The translations under genes and the position numbers were made by a program. The notes beneath the pieces were generated by a model. The model made no database searches and was not told where the DNA came from. It was given only the letters and a program-made list of their open reading frames with translations. A stretch of DNA of 63,853 nucleotides from Candidatus Colivivens caballi. Lineage in GTDB: Bacteria; Bacteroidota; Bacteroidia; Bacteroidales; Bacteroidaceae. The DNA lies in contig JAGHSZ010000045.1 in NCBI GenBank assembly GCA_018065565.1, positions 1 through 63,853 of the forward strand. Reading direction: 5' to 3'. Positions 17,854 to 25,957 of this stretch are shown one piece after another. Each line of letters begins with the position of its first letter. Positions within the stretch are counted from its first letter, which is position 1.

Positions 17854-17930
17854 CATGAAATGATCGTTTCATGGCATGAAACGACGGTATTGTGACTTGA
17901 AACGATGATATCATGGTGCAATACCATGTT
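17854..17930. repeat. Three 21-bp palindromic units and a hairpin
   Basis: Units beginning at 17854, 17875 and 17896 are exactly 21 bp apart. Each starts CATGAAA or CTTGAAA, continues with NGA-rich sequence, and the first and third end in TCATGG, giving near-palindromes. GGTATTG (17886-17892) and CAATACC (17919-17925) form an overlapping inverted repeat. Confidence 0.7.
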
Positions 17931-17961
17931 TTTTCTTGTGGGTATCGTCCTTTGTTTTCAC

Positions 17962-18112
17962 AAGTTGAGCTTGCGAAGTTTAATACCTTATATATAAAAG
18001 CAGTGGTGCTCTATTCATCACCCACATAGGTAATCATAGAACACCACTGATGTTGTTGTGTCGTTATACTATTGTCTTCTGACTTCTACTAAAAGTCGAG
18101 CTCGCGAAACTT
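17962..18112. repeat. Dispersed 20-bp direct repeat pair
   Basis: AAGTTGAGCTTGCGAAGTTT (17962-17981) and AAGTCGAGCTCGCGAAACTT (18093-18112) match at 16 of 20 positions, 131 bp apart, one on either side of the terminator hairpin. Confidence 0.6.
18001..18049 (-). terminator. Terminator downstream of the acyl-CoA ligase gene
   Basis: A 14-bp inverted repeat (18001-18014 with 18036-18049; CAGTGGTG/CACCACTG core, one mismatch) and, in the minus direction, CTTTTATATATAAGG afterwards. Confidence 0.65.
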
Positions 18113-18122
18113 GCAGATATCG

Positions 18123-19784
18123 TTATTTGTAGAGGAACCGCTTGATGTTGCGCTTTGGAGTCTTCTCAAATTCTTCATCGCGCATTTCGATGGCAGTGAG
18201 CTGGCTGTATTTAGGCAGTGCTGCATTGATGTTGCGGCGATATTCGTCGAGGTTTTTGTTGAACTGCTCGCGCGTCAGTTCGTTTTCTTCGAGTGTCTTG
18301 TCGCTGACATATGCCAGTGCCACGAGCTTCTGGTCGCGCTGCACAACGACAGTCTCGTCGATTGGCGAGGTAGTGAGCACCTTGTCCTCAACCTCCTCTG
18401 GATAGATGTTCTGTCCATTGGCGCCGAGCAACATGTTCTTCTTGCGTCCACGAATGAAGAGGTTGCCAGCCTTGTCGATGGTGCCGAGGTCGCCTGTGTG
18501 CAACCATCCTTCTGAGTCGATGGCGGCGTTGGTGGCTTCTTCGTTCTTGTAGTAACCGAGCATCACATTGGCACCGCGGCATACGATTTCGCCTGGTGTC
18601 CGCTGTGGGTCGTCGCTGAGAATCTTTATCTCCATGCGGTGAACCGCGCGGCCACACGAACTTGCTACAAACTTCTTCCAGTGTGAATAGCAGATGAGAG
18701 GGGCCGTCTCGGTCATTCCATAACCGATGGTGTATGGGAAATGCATGTCGTGAAGCAACTGATCGACTTCGCGGTTTACGCCGGCACCACCGAGAATCAC
18801 CTGGTCGAATTCACCACCGAAGGCTTCAATCATTTTCTTGCGCACCTTCTTGTAGATGACCTTCTTCATGCCTGGCACTTTGAGCATCATGCGCATCTTG
18901 CGGGTGCGTAGAGTAGGCATGATTCTGCCCTGGATGATTTTTTCGAGAACGAGCGGTACGGAGATGATGAGCTTTGGCTTGACATCCTTGAATGCCTTGA
19001 GCACGATGGCTGGACTTGGCACTTTCGTGAGGAAAGTGATACGGCAGTGACAGCTGTATGGATAGAAGAAGTCGAACGCAAATCCGAACATGTGGGCAAG
19101 TGGCAGAATTGACAGAAAACGGGTGCCCGACTTCATCGGGAACTCATGACGGGCAAAGAGCGTGTTCGACATGATGGCACGGTAAGGCACCATCACACCT
19201 TTCGGATTGCCAGTAGAGCCTGATGTGTAACTGAGCAGCGCAAGGCTTTCGGGGTCAACATCTTCGAATACGACATCCTCTCGATGGACTCCCTGTGGGT
19301 ACTTCTGGCTGAATACCTCCTCCATTTTGCTGAATGCTTGATTGAGGCGTGTGTCGGCCTCCTTTGCAAATGGGGTGAATGTTTTCACATCAATCATCAT
19401 ACCCTTGTCAAGGCCGTCGGACTTCTTGAAGACATTGGTGTTGGTGAAGAGCAGTACTGCATCGGAATGCTTCACAATGGTGTCAATCTGCTCCATGCTG
19501 AATTCGGCAAGCATTGGCACCACGACTGCTCCATAAGTGAATGCACTCATGAAACAGATGCCCCAGTTGCTGGAGTTCTTGTCGCAGAGGGCTATCTTGT
19601 CGCCCCGCTTTACACCGTATTCCTTAAATAAAATGTGCATACGGGCAATCTTCTCGAACACATCCTTGTGTGTGTATTCGATTGCGGAACCGTAGTCGCT
19701 GAATACTACATTCTCCCATTCCTCACGGATGTTGTTCTGGAGGAGACCCATCAATGTCTGCTTTTCGTGTATTTTGAAATCCAT
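18123..19784 (-). CDS. Long-chain fatty acid--CoA ligase (AMP-binding)
   Basis: 553-residue adenylate-forming enzyme that activates fatty acids through an acyl-AMP intermediate. The P-loop motif SYTSGSTGNPKG is at 185-196. GYGMTETAPLI is the A5 region, GWLHTGDLGTIDKAGNLFIRG (about 425-445) is the A7/A8 hinge and NIYPEEVE the following motif. The size is that of short Bacteroidales FadD-type proteins, and residues at the C-terminus (KTPKRNIKRFLYK) carry the expected catalytic lysine. Transcribed alone from a promoter divergent to tyrS. Chain-length preference cannot be inferred. Confidence 0.93.
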   Translation of the reverse strand: MDFKIHEKQTLMGLLQNNIREEWENVVFSDYGSAIEYTHKDVFEKIARMHILFKEYGVKRGDKIALCDKNSSNWGICFMSAFTYGAVVVPMLAEFSMEQIDTIVKHSDAVLLFTNTNVFKKSDGLDKGMMIDVKTFTPFAKEADTRLNQAFSKMEEVFSQKYPQGVHREDVVFEDVDPESLALLSYTSGSTGNPKGVMVPYRAIMSNTLFARHEFPMKSGTRFLSILPLAHMFGFAFDFFYPYSCHCRITFLTKVPSPAIVLKAFKDVKPKLIISVPLVLEKIIQGRIMPTLRTRKMRMMLKVPGMKKVIYKKVRKKMIEAFGGEFDQVILGGAGVNREVDQLLHDMHFPYTIGYGMTETAPLICYSHWKKFVASSCGRAVHRMEIKILSDDPQRTPGEIVCRGANVMLGYYKNEEATNAAIDSEGWLHTGDLGTIDKAGNLFIRGRKKNMLLGANGQNIYPEEVEDKVLTTSPIDETVVVQRDQKLVALAYVSDKTLEENELTREQFNKNLDEYRRNINAALPKYSQLTAIEMRDEEFEKTPKRNIKRFLYK

Positions 19785-19809
19785 CTTTGTGTGTGGTCTT
19801 ATTTTTCTG

Positions 19810-19817
19810 CAAAGTTA
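19810..19817 (-). promoter_or_regulatory. Promoter -7 box of the acyl-CoA ligase gene
   Basis: TAACTTTG on the minus strand, 26 bp before the start at 19784. Confidence 0.65.
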
Positions 19818-19944
19818 AACGAAATTATTTATATAAAGGTAAAAACTTTGCCGATAAATATGTTTTGTGCACGGAATCAGCACATAGGTGTCGGATAGTG
19901 AGCAGAAAAAAGAAGAAAGTTTTCGTTTAACCATATTTATTTTG

Positions 19945-19952
19945 TACCTTTG
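19945..19952 (+). promoter_or_regulatory. Promoter -7 box of tyrS
   Basis: TACCTTTG matches TAnnTTTG, 45 bp upstream of the tyrS ATG. Confidence 0.7.
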
Positions 19953-19996
19953 CGCCGCAATTGGAAAAAATAACAACATACAAAATACACTGAACA

Positions 19997-21292
19997 ATGA
20001 AAGACTTCGTAAAAGAACTGGAATGGCGTGGTATGATTCACACCATGATGCCAGGAACAAAGGAACTGCTCGAAAAAGAACAGGTGACGGCTTACCTGGG
20101 TATTGACCCAACTGCCGATTCGCTGCATATCGGACATCTGTGCGGAGTGATGATGCTTCGTCACTTCCAAAGCTGTGGACATAAGCCTCTGGCACTCATC
20201 GGTGGCGCTACGGGTATGATTGGTGACCCTTCTGGCAAGAGTCAGGAGCGCAACCTGCTCGACGAGGCAACACTGCGCCATAATGTTGAGTGCATCAAGG
20301 CTCAACTCGCAAAGTTCCTCGACTTTGACAGCGATGCACCTAACAAGGCTGAACTTGTGAACAACTATGACTGGATGAAGGACTTCACCTTCCTCGACTT
20401 TGCACGCGACATCGGTAAACACATCACAGTCAACTATATGATGGCAAAGGAGTCTGTGCAGAAACGCCTTAATGGTGAAGCACGCGACGGCTTGAGTTTC
20501 ACTGAGTTCACATATCAGTTGCTGCAAGGCTACGACTTCCTTTATCTCAACGAACACAAGGGTTGCAAACTTCAACTCGGTGGTGCCGACCAGTGGGGAA
20601 ACATCACAACCGGTAGCGAACTGATTCGCCGTACAAACGGCAACGAATGCTTTGCCCTCACTTGTCCGCTCGTGACAAAGGCTGACGGCACAAAGTTCGG
20701 TAAGACAGAAAAAGGCAACATCTGGCTCAACCGTAACTACACATCACCTTACACTTTCTACCAGTTCTGGCTCAACACCAGCGATGAGGATGCAAAGCGA
20801 TACATCAAAATCTTCACAATGCTTGAAAAAGAAGAAATTGACGAACTCATTGCTCAGCAGGATGCAGACCCAGGCCAGCGCCCTCTGCAAAAACGACTTG
20901 CTCGTGAACTCACCATCATGGTTCATTCAGAAGAAGACTACAACATGGCGGTTGAAGCATCACAGATCCTCTTTGGCAAAGCGACAAAGGATGCACTGCT
21001 CAAACTCGATGAACAGACTCTGCTTGATGTGTTCGACGGCGTGCCTCACTTCGAACTCAGCCTTGACCTTCTCAAGGATGGTGCACGACTCGTTGACCTT
21101 ACAACTGACAGCGCAGCCATTTTCCCTTCAAAGGGCGAAATGCGCAAACTGACTCAGGGCGGTGGCGTGAGTGTGAACAAGGAAAAGGTTGCAGCCTTCG
21201 ACCAGGTGATTACTGCCGACGACCTCATCGACGGAAAGTATCTGCTCGTTCAAAAGGGAAAGAAGAACTACTATCTCATCACTTTCAATTGA
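19997..21292 (+). CDS. tyrS: Tyrosyl-tRNA synthetase
   Basis: 431-residue class I aminoacyl-tRNA synthetase that charges tRNA-Tyr. The signature HIGHL lies in [15 protein letters not shown] (about 42-56). [12 protein letters not shown] is the tyrosine-binding region and KFGKTEKG (about 235-242) is the KMSKS-equivalent loop. The C-terminal 90 residues contain the S4-like tRNA-binding domain ([27 protein letters not shown]). Length is normal for the TyrRS-S form. Its own promoter is at 19945 and a terminator is at 21343-21380. Confidence 0.97.
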   Translation: MKDFVKELEWRGMIHTMMPGTKELLEKEQVTAYLGIDPTADSLHIGHLCGVMMLRHFQSCGHKPLALIGGATGMIGDPSGKSQERNLLDEATLRHNVECIKAQLAKFLDFDSDAPNKAELVNNYDWMKDFTFLDFARDIGKHITVNYMMAKESVQKRLNGEARDGLSFTEFTYQLLQGYDFLYLNEHKGCKLQLGGADQWGNITTGSELIRRTNGNECFALTCPLVTKADGTKFGKTEKGNIWLNRNYTSPYTFYQFWLNTSDEDAKRYIKIFTMLEKEEIDELIAQQDADPGQRPLQKRLARELTIMVHSEEDYNMAVEASQILFGKATKDALLKLDEQTLLDVFDGVPHFELSLDLLKDGARLVDLTTDSAAIFPSKGEMRKLTQGGGVSVNKEKVAAFDQVITADDLIDGKYLLVQKGKKNYYLITFN

Positions 21293-21342
21293 ATCCATCA
21301 CACATCGGGAGTGAACTCCGGAGAGGTGTGAAATCATAAGGG

Positions 21343-21380
21343 AAGCACCAGTGCTGACAATCGTTCGGCACTGGTGCTTT
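21343..21380 (+). terminator. Terminator of tyrS
   Basis: AAGCACCAGTGC (21343-21354) pairs with GCACTGGTGCTT (21368-21379), followed by a short T-rich run. Confidence 0.85.
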
Positions 21381-21558
21381 TGCTTTGTATGGAATGACTT
21401 TGAATGACTTTTGTGAAGATTGTGTGCTGCGCTCCTGTTGCGCTATTTTGCCGCAACAATGCGGTCGTTAATTTACAAACAGCCCCAAAATGGTGGAAAA
21501 GTGGCTTGTGAAAGCAAAAAAATCAAGTGAACCTACATGTAGAATGAATAATATTGCT
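21381..21558. promoter_or_regulatory. Upstream region of the exopolysaccharide module
   Basis: No gene. It holds a tandem GAATGACTTT pair (21392-21411) and a perfect 10-bp palindrome CTACATGTAG (21533-21542). The palindrome sits where the -33 region of the promoter at 21559 should be and is therefore a candidate operator. Confidence 0.5.
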
Positions 21559-21566
21559 TATCTTTG
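21559..21566 (+). promoter_or_regulatory. Promoter -7 box of the exopolysaccharide operon
   Basis: TATCTTTG matches TAnnTTTG, 73 bp upstream of the Wza-type gene. Confidence 0.7.
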
Positions 21567-21639
21567 CATGTTAAAAATATAAAAAGTCAAAAAATAATTA
21601 GGGTAAAAGAGAAACCTTAAACCGAAAACCGTAACAATT

Positions 21640-22440
21640 ATGAAGCTGAAGAATTTAGCAATCGCATTAATCGGCGCGGTGTTGGCAACATCTTGTTCAA
21701 CACAAAAAATCACTTATTTCAATGACTCAGACCTCATCAATGGAGTCGCAGTACCAGCAGTACAGACTATCAAGGTACGCCCTGGCGACAAACTTCTCAT
21801 CGTGGTAAACACGCCAAATGCGGAGGTTACAAATTCTCTTAACATTCCATATGTCACTCAGCGTATCGGTCAGACAACCGGTGCTGGTAATAGCCTGTAT
21901 TCACAGGGTATGCTGGGATATACCGTTGACGAAAAGGGCGATATTCAGTTCCCTTCACTCGGACTCGTACATGTTGCTGGTTTGACTCGCAACGAAGTGG
22001 CAGAGACCATCCGCGTCCGCCTTTCTGAGAAAGAAGCAAAGAAAGCTGTAGTAAATGTTGAATTTATGAACCTTACATACTCCATCCTCGGTGAAGTAAA
22101 GGTACAGGGCCGCTATTCAATCGACCGTGATGCTGTAACTCTCCTTGACGCAATCAGTATGGCGGGCGACTTGAACATCACAGGTATCCGTGACGATATC
22201 ATCGTTATGCGTCAGGAAAATGGCATACAGAAAGTCTATCATGTTGACATCACCAATGCTCCAGAACTCTTGAACTCACCAGTTTACTATGTTCAGCAGA
22301 ACGATGTAATCTATGTGCGTCCAAACAAGATGCGTGAGCGCCAGTCAACCCTCAACGGTAACAACCTCCTCTCAACTTCATTTTGGATTTCACTTGCATC
22401 ACTCGCAACTTCAGTGCTTGTGCTTGTAAAGAACTGGTAA
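21640..22440 (+). CDS. Polysaccharide export outer-membrane lipoprotein, Wza type
   Basis: 266-residue lipoprotein of the polysaccharide biosynthesis/export family that forms the outer-membrane and periplasmic exit channel for exopolysaccharide. The signal peptide ends in the lipobox LATSC, with Cys19 as lipidation site. Residues about 45-130 make the Poly_export domain (TIKVRPGDKLLIVV) and about 135-225 an SLBB-like domain (YSILGEVKVQGRYSID; DAISMAGDLNITGIRDDIIV). A C-terminal hydrophobic helix (SFWISLASLATSVLVLV) matches the transmembrane segment of Wza-type proteins. It stands 53 bp before the Wzc-type kinase gene. It opens the export module but no flippase or polymerase is in the window. 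Confidence 0.92.
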   Translation: MKLKNLAIALIGAVLATSCSTQKITYFNDSDLINGVAVPAVQTIKVRPGDKLLIVVNTPNAEVTNSLNIPYVTQRIGQTTGAGNSLYSQGMLGYTVDEKGDIQFPSLGLVHVAGLTRNEVAETIRVRLSEKEAKKAVVNVEFMNLTYSILGEVKVQGRYSIDRDAVTLLDAISMAGDLNITGIRDDIIVMRQENGIQKVYHVDITNAPELLNSPVYYVQQNDVIYVRPNKMRERQSTLNGNNLLSTSFWISLASLATSVLVLVKNW

Positions 22441-22493
22441 TTTAGCCGATAACTTAGTCAATAGACATCAGAACAAAGAAAAATATATATCTT

Positions 22494-24950
22494 ATGCAAC
22501 AATATTCGGAAAAAAACATTAATCAGACTCAGACAACAGAAAAAGGTGGCGATTTATTGCAAATCAAGGAACTACTGCTCACTTGCTTGAGCCGTTGGTA
22601 CTGGTTCTTGCTTTCAGTGCTGATATGTGGTGCTATTGCAGCATTTTACATTCTGCGTACTCCTCCTGTTTATGAACGCTCAACAGAGGTGCAGATTAAG
22701 TCTGAGGGACAGGGAAAGTCAATGCCGGGCGGCATTCAGTCATTCAATGACCTTGGTATCTTCCGTGCAAACACCAATGTACATAATGAACTTCAGGCAT
22801 TCAACTCACCTGACAATATGTACGAAATCGTCAAGATTCTCCATCTTGACATGAACTATTCGATTGACGGACATTTCCACAAGCATACACTTTATGGTCG
22901 TCAGCTTCCTGTAGAAGTGACAATCGGTGGAATTGAAGACTCTGACGAGGCTTCATTCGACCTTGACCTCAAGGGCGGTAATGTTACCATCAGTAATGTC
23001 AAATTCAATGAAAATGAGTTTGGCTCAAGTTATGCTGGTAAACTCAATGACTCCATCAAAACTCCAATGGGCAAGGTGTATGTCGGCAAGACTAATATGT
23101 TCTCTTCACATGAGAACTACCCAACAATCCATGTTGCACGAACTACTGCTTATGCTACCGCAACACGCTACCTCGGTGCAATCACTGCTGGATTGGTGAA
23201 CAAGGAGTCTGATGTAATCTCAATCTCTTGTAAAGATGTGTCTTCACAGCGTGCTGAGGACATCCTTGCAACTCTGATTGATGTGTATAACTCAAAGTGG
23301 GTAAAGGATAAGAACCAGGTGACAGAAAGTACTTCTGAATTCATCAAGAGCCGACTCGATCTTATTTCGGGAGACCTGCTTGAGGTCGATGGTGGTATCT
23401 CCAGTATTAAGAGTGCAAACCTCACTCCTGACCTTGGTGCTGCTGCAAGTCTTTACATGAACCAGAGCGCTGAACTCAGTAAGGAAATCCTTGATGTGAA
23501 CAATAAGGTTTTCATGGCTAAGCACATTCTCAACCTTGTCCGTCAGTCTCCAAAAAATACTATCATCCCTGTGAACACTGGTATTGGTAGCACTTCGATT
23601 GAAAGTCAGATTACTAACTATAACAACTTCGTCATTCAGCGTAATACACAGGCTGCCGAGAGTAGTGAACAGAACTCACTCGTTCAGCAGGCTGATGCTA
23701 CACTCGCAGAATTGCGCAGTGCAATTATTGCTTCTCTCGAGAACCAGATTCATGCTCTCGATATTCAAATTGGCAACCTCCAGAAGAGCGAAAGCCAGAC
23801 TACAGGCAAGATTGCTTCTAACCCTGAACAAGCAAAGGAACTTCTTTCGGTTGAACGCCAGCAGAAAGTCAAGGAATCACTCTATCTCTTCCTCCTTCAG
23901 AAACTTGAAGAAAACGAACTGTCTCAGGCATTCACTGCATATAACACACGAATCATCAAGCAGCCAGGTGGTAGCATATTCCCAGTTTCTCCACAGAAGC
24001 GTAACATCATTCTCATCGCACTTGTGATAGGTTTTGCATTGCCACTCCTTATTATTTATTTAAAGGAACAGCTCAATACTAAGGTTCGTGGTCGTCAGGA
24101 TCTCTCAGAACTCACAATTCCGTTCCTTGGCGAAATTCCACAAGCAAAAACTCTTGAGAAGCAGCACTTCTGGCAAAGTAAGATTAATGAAGACAAGACT
24201 ACCAAGGTTGTCGTTAAGCAGGGTAAGCGTGATGTCATCAACGAAGCATTCCGTGTCGTACGAACTAACCTTGAGTTTATGACGAAGGAAAATGATACCA
24301 ATGTCATTGTCTTCACTTCATACAATGTCAACTCAGGTAAGACATTCACTGCAATGAATATGGCAATTGCCGTTGCACTCAAGGGCAAGAAAGTGCTTGC
24401 CGTTGATGGTGACCTTCGTAAGGCTTCACTTTCAGCTTATGTCAACTCTCCAAAGTCAGGTCTTTCTAACTACCTTAATGGCGAGTTTGACAATGTCAAC
24501 GACCTCATTGTAGCACACGAAGACTACAAGACCCTCTTCATACTTCCTGTAGGTACTCTTCCTCCAAACCCTACAGAACTTATTTCAGAGGATCGTTTCG
24601 GCGAGGCAATCGAGAAACTTCGTAGCCAGTTCGACTACATCTTTATCGACTGTCCACCAATCGAAATTCTTGCAGATACACAGCTCATCGAAAAGCATGC
24701 TGACCGCACTCTCTTCGTTGTCCGTGCCGGACTTATGGAGCGTGGTCTGCTCGGTGACCTTGAAAACATCTATCAGAGCCAGAAGTTCAAGAACATGTCA
24801 CTCATCCTTAACGGTACCATTGACGAAGGTGCTCATTATGGCCGTTATGGTTATGGTTACGGTGCTCGCTATGGTTATGGCGCACGCTACGGTTACCATT
24901 ATGGTTATGCTGAAGAAAAGAAGAAGCGTAAGAAATTCTTCTTCTTTTAA
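22494..24950 (+). CDS. Wzc-type polysaccharide co-polymerase with BY-kinase domain
   Basis: 818-residue inner-membrane protein controlling exopolysaccharide chain length. It has an N-terminal Wzz domain (about 20-110) with a first transmembrane helix (about 36-58), a long periplasmic coiled-coil region (about 260-480) and a second helix around 502-522 (NIILIALVIGFALPLLIIYL). The cytoplasmic tyrosine-kinase domain has Walker A SYNVNSGKT (about 607-615), Walker A-prime LAVDGDLRK (about 634-642) and Walker B YIFIDCPP (about 715-722). The tail (about 781-804) has ten tyrosines in Gly/Arg/His context, the autophosphorylation cluster, then lysines and a terminal FFFF. The cognate phosphatase gene follows at 25141. 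Confidence 0.94.
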   Translation: MQQYSEKNINQTQTTEKGGDLLQIKELLLTCLSRWYWFLLSVLICGAIAAFYILRTPPVYERSTEVQIKSEGQGKSMPGGIQSFNDLGIFRANTNVHNELQAFNSPDNMYEIVKILHLDMNYSIDGHFHKHTLYGRQLPVEVTIGGIEDSDEASFDLDLKGGNVTISNVKFNENEFGSSYAGKLNDSIKTPMGKVYVGKTNMFSSHENYPTIHVARTTAYATATRYLGAITAGLVNKESDVISISCKDVSSQRAEDILATLIDVYNSKWVKDKNQVTESTSEFIKSRLDLISGDLLEVDGGISSIKSANLTPDLGAAASLYMNQSAELSKEILDVNNKVFMAKHILNLVRQSPKNTIIPVNTGIGSTSIESQITNYNNFVIQRNTQAAESSEQNSLVQQADATLAELRSAIIASLENQIHALDIQIGNLQKSESQTTGKIASNPEQAKELLSVERQQKVKESLYLFLLQKLEENELSQAFTAYNTRIIKQPGGSIFPVSPQKRNIILIALVIGFALPLLIIYLKEQLNTKVRGRQDLSELTIPFLGEIPQAKTLEKQHFWQSKINEDKTTKVVVKQGKRDVINEAFRVVRTNLEFMTKENDTNVIVFTSYNVNSGKTFTAMNMAIAVALKGKKVLAVDGDLRKASLSAYVNSPKSGLSNYLNGEFDNVNDLIVAHEDYKTLFILPVGTLPPNPTELISEDRFGEAIEKLRSQFDYIFIDCPPIEILADTQLIEKHADRTLFVVRAGLMERGLLGDLENIYQSQKFKNMSLILNGTIDEGAHYGRYGYGYGARYGYGARYGYHYGYAEEKKKRKKFFFF

Positions 24951-24978
24951 TCAGTTTTTCTGATTACACAGATTAATA

Positions 24979-25024
24979 TAAGGTGAATGGGTGATGTGAA
25001 ACTCGTCACTGTCACCCACACCTT
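24979..25024 (+). terminator. Hairpin between the kinase and phosphatase genes
   Basis: An imperfect inverted repeat, 24979-24999 with 25005-25024 (GGGTGATGTGA and TCACTGTCACCC cores). There is no strong T-run, so it is more likely an attenuator or processing site than a full terminator. Confidence 0.5.
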
Positions 25025-25140
25025 ATTAATTATTATCCTACCTTATTATTTATTTTTTATAGCAATCACATTGCAACTGCACTATCGTTTAGAGAACTGC
25101 AAAGGGCGGTGATAAAAGCATTCTAAAGACATTCGATACA

Positions 25141-25830
25141 ATGTTCAACATATTCAAGAAAAAACAGACATTTGGATCGGTCAATTTCTTTCAGGGATTT
25201 ATTGATTACCATTCACATATTCTCCCAGGAGTGGATGATGGTGTGAGCAAGATGGGACAGTCGCTTGAAATTTTGACTGAATATGAACAACTTGGGGTAA
25301 CAGAAGTGTGGTGTACTCCTCACATCATGGAGGACATACCTAACACTACTGCTGATCTCCGTGCTCGTTTCGCTGAATTGCAAGAAGCATACAAGGGCTC
25401 CATCAAGTTGCACCTCGCTGCTGAATATATGATGGACGCAGTGTTCGAGGAACGCCTAAAAAGTGGTGATATCCTGCCGCTGGGACTGAAACAAAACAAA
25501 ATCCTGGTGGAGACATCCTACTTCAATGCTCCAATGCATATGAACAACACTCTGCAGGATATCAAGGCAAAGGGTTTCACTCCGGTACTTGCCCATCCTG
25601 AACGCTATATGTATATGGACAGTGAGGATTACTATAAGAAACTTAAACAAAACGGTATCCGTTTCCAACTTAATGTCGGCTCTTTCTCTGGCGCTTATGG
25701 TAACACCGCCAAGCGTAAGGCAGAAATGCTGACGAAGGCAGAGTATTACGACTATAAAGGTACCGACCTCCATAACATCGAACTCCTTCACCACATTCTG
25801 CAAACCAATTTGCCTGAATGCATGAAGTGA
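25141..25830 (+). CDS. CpsB/YwqE-type tyrosine-protein phosphatase (PHP fold)
   Basis: 229-residue metal-dependent phosphatase expected to dephosphorylate the tyrosine-rich tail of the Wzc-type kinase. PHP motifs are visible: DYHSHILPGVDDG (about 22-34; metal-binding His and Asp), LAAEYMMD (about 92-99), FTPVLAHPERY (about 148-158) and a final GTDLHN. Length fits the CpsB/CapC family. The start at 25141 is the first ATG and gives a short basic lead. It lies 190 bp after the kinase gene, with an intervening hairpin. Confidence 0.92.
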   Translation: MFNIFKKKQTFGSVNFFQGFIDYHSHILPGVDDGVSKMGQSLEILTEYEQLGVTEVWCTPHIMEDIPNTTADLRARFAELQEAYKGSIKLHLAAEYMMDAVFEERLKSGDILPLGLKQNKILVETSYFNAPMHMNNTLQDIKAKGFTPVLAHPERYMYMDSEDYYKKLKQNGIRFQLNVGSFSGAYGNTAKRKAEMLTKAEYYDYKGTDLHNIELLHHILQTNLPECMK

Positions 25831-25957
25831 AAACTTGAAGATTGGTCTTAAAAATGCATCTTGGCGAAGTATGCAACATCAATCTTCTGCCAGGTTACTT
25901 TTTACGAATTGTTGATATTTAGTAGTTGATTAAAGAAATTAGTAACACCACATTATA

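Noticed and set aside
17629..17856. 75-codon minus-strand frame in the gap upstream of trxA
   Set aside because: No homology, odd composition and no promoter of its own; treated as chance.
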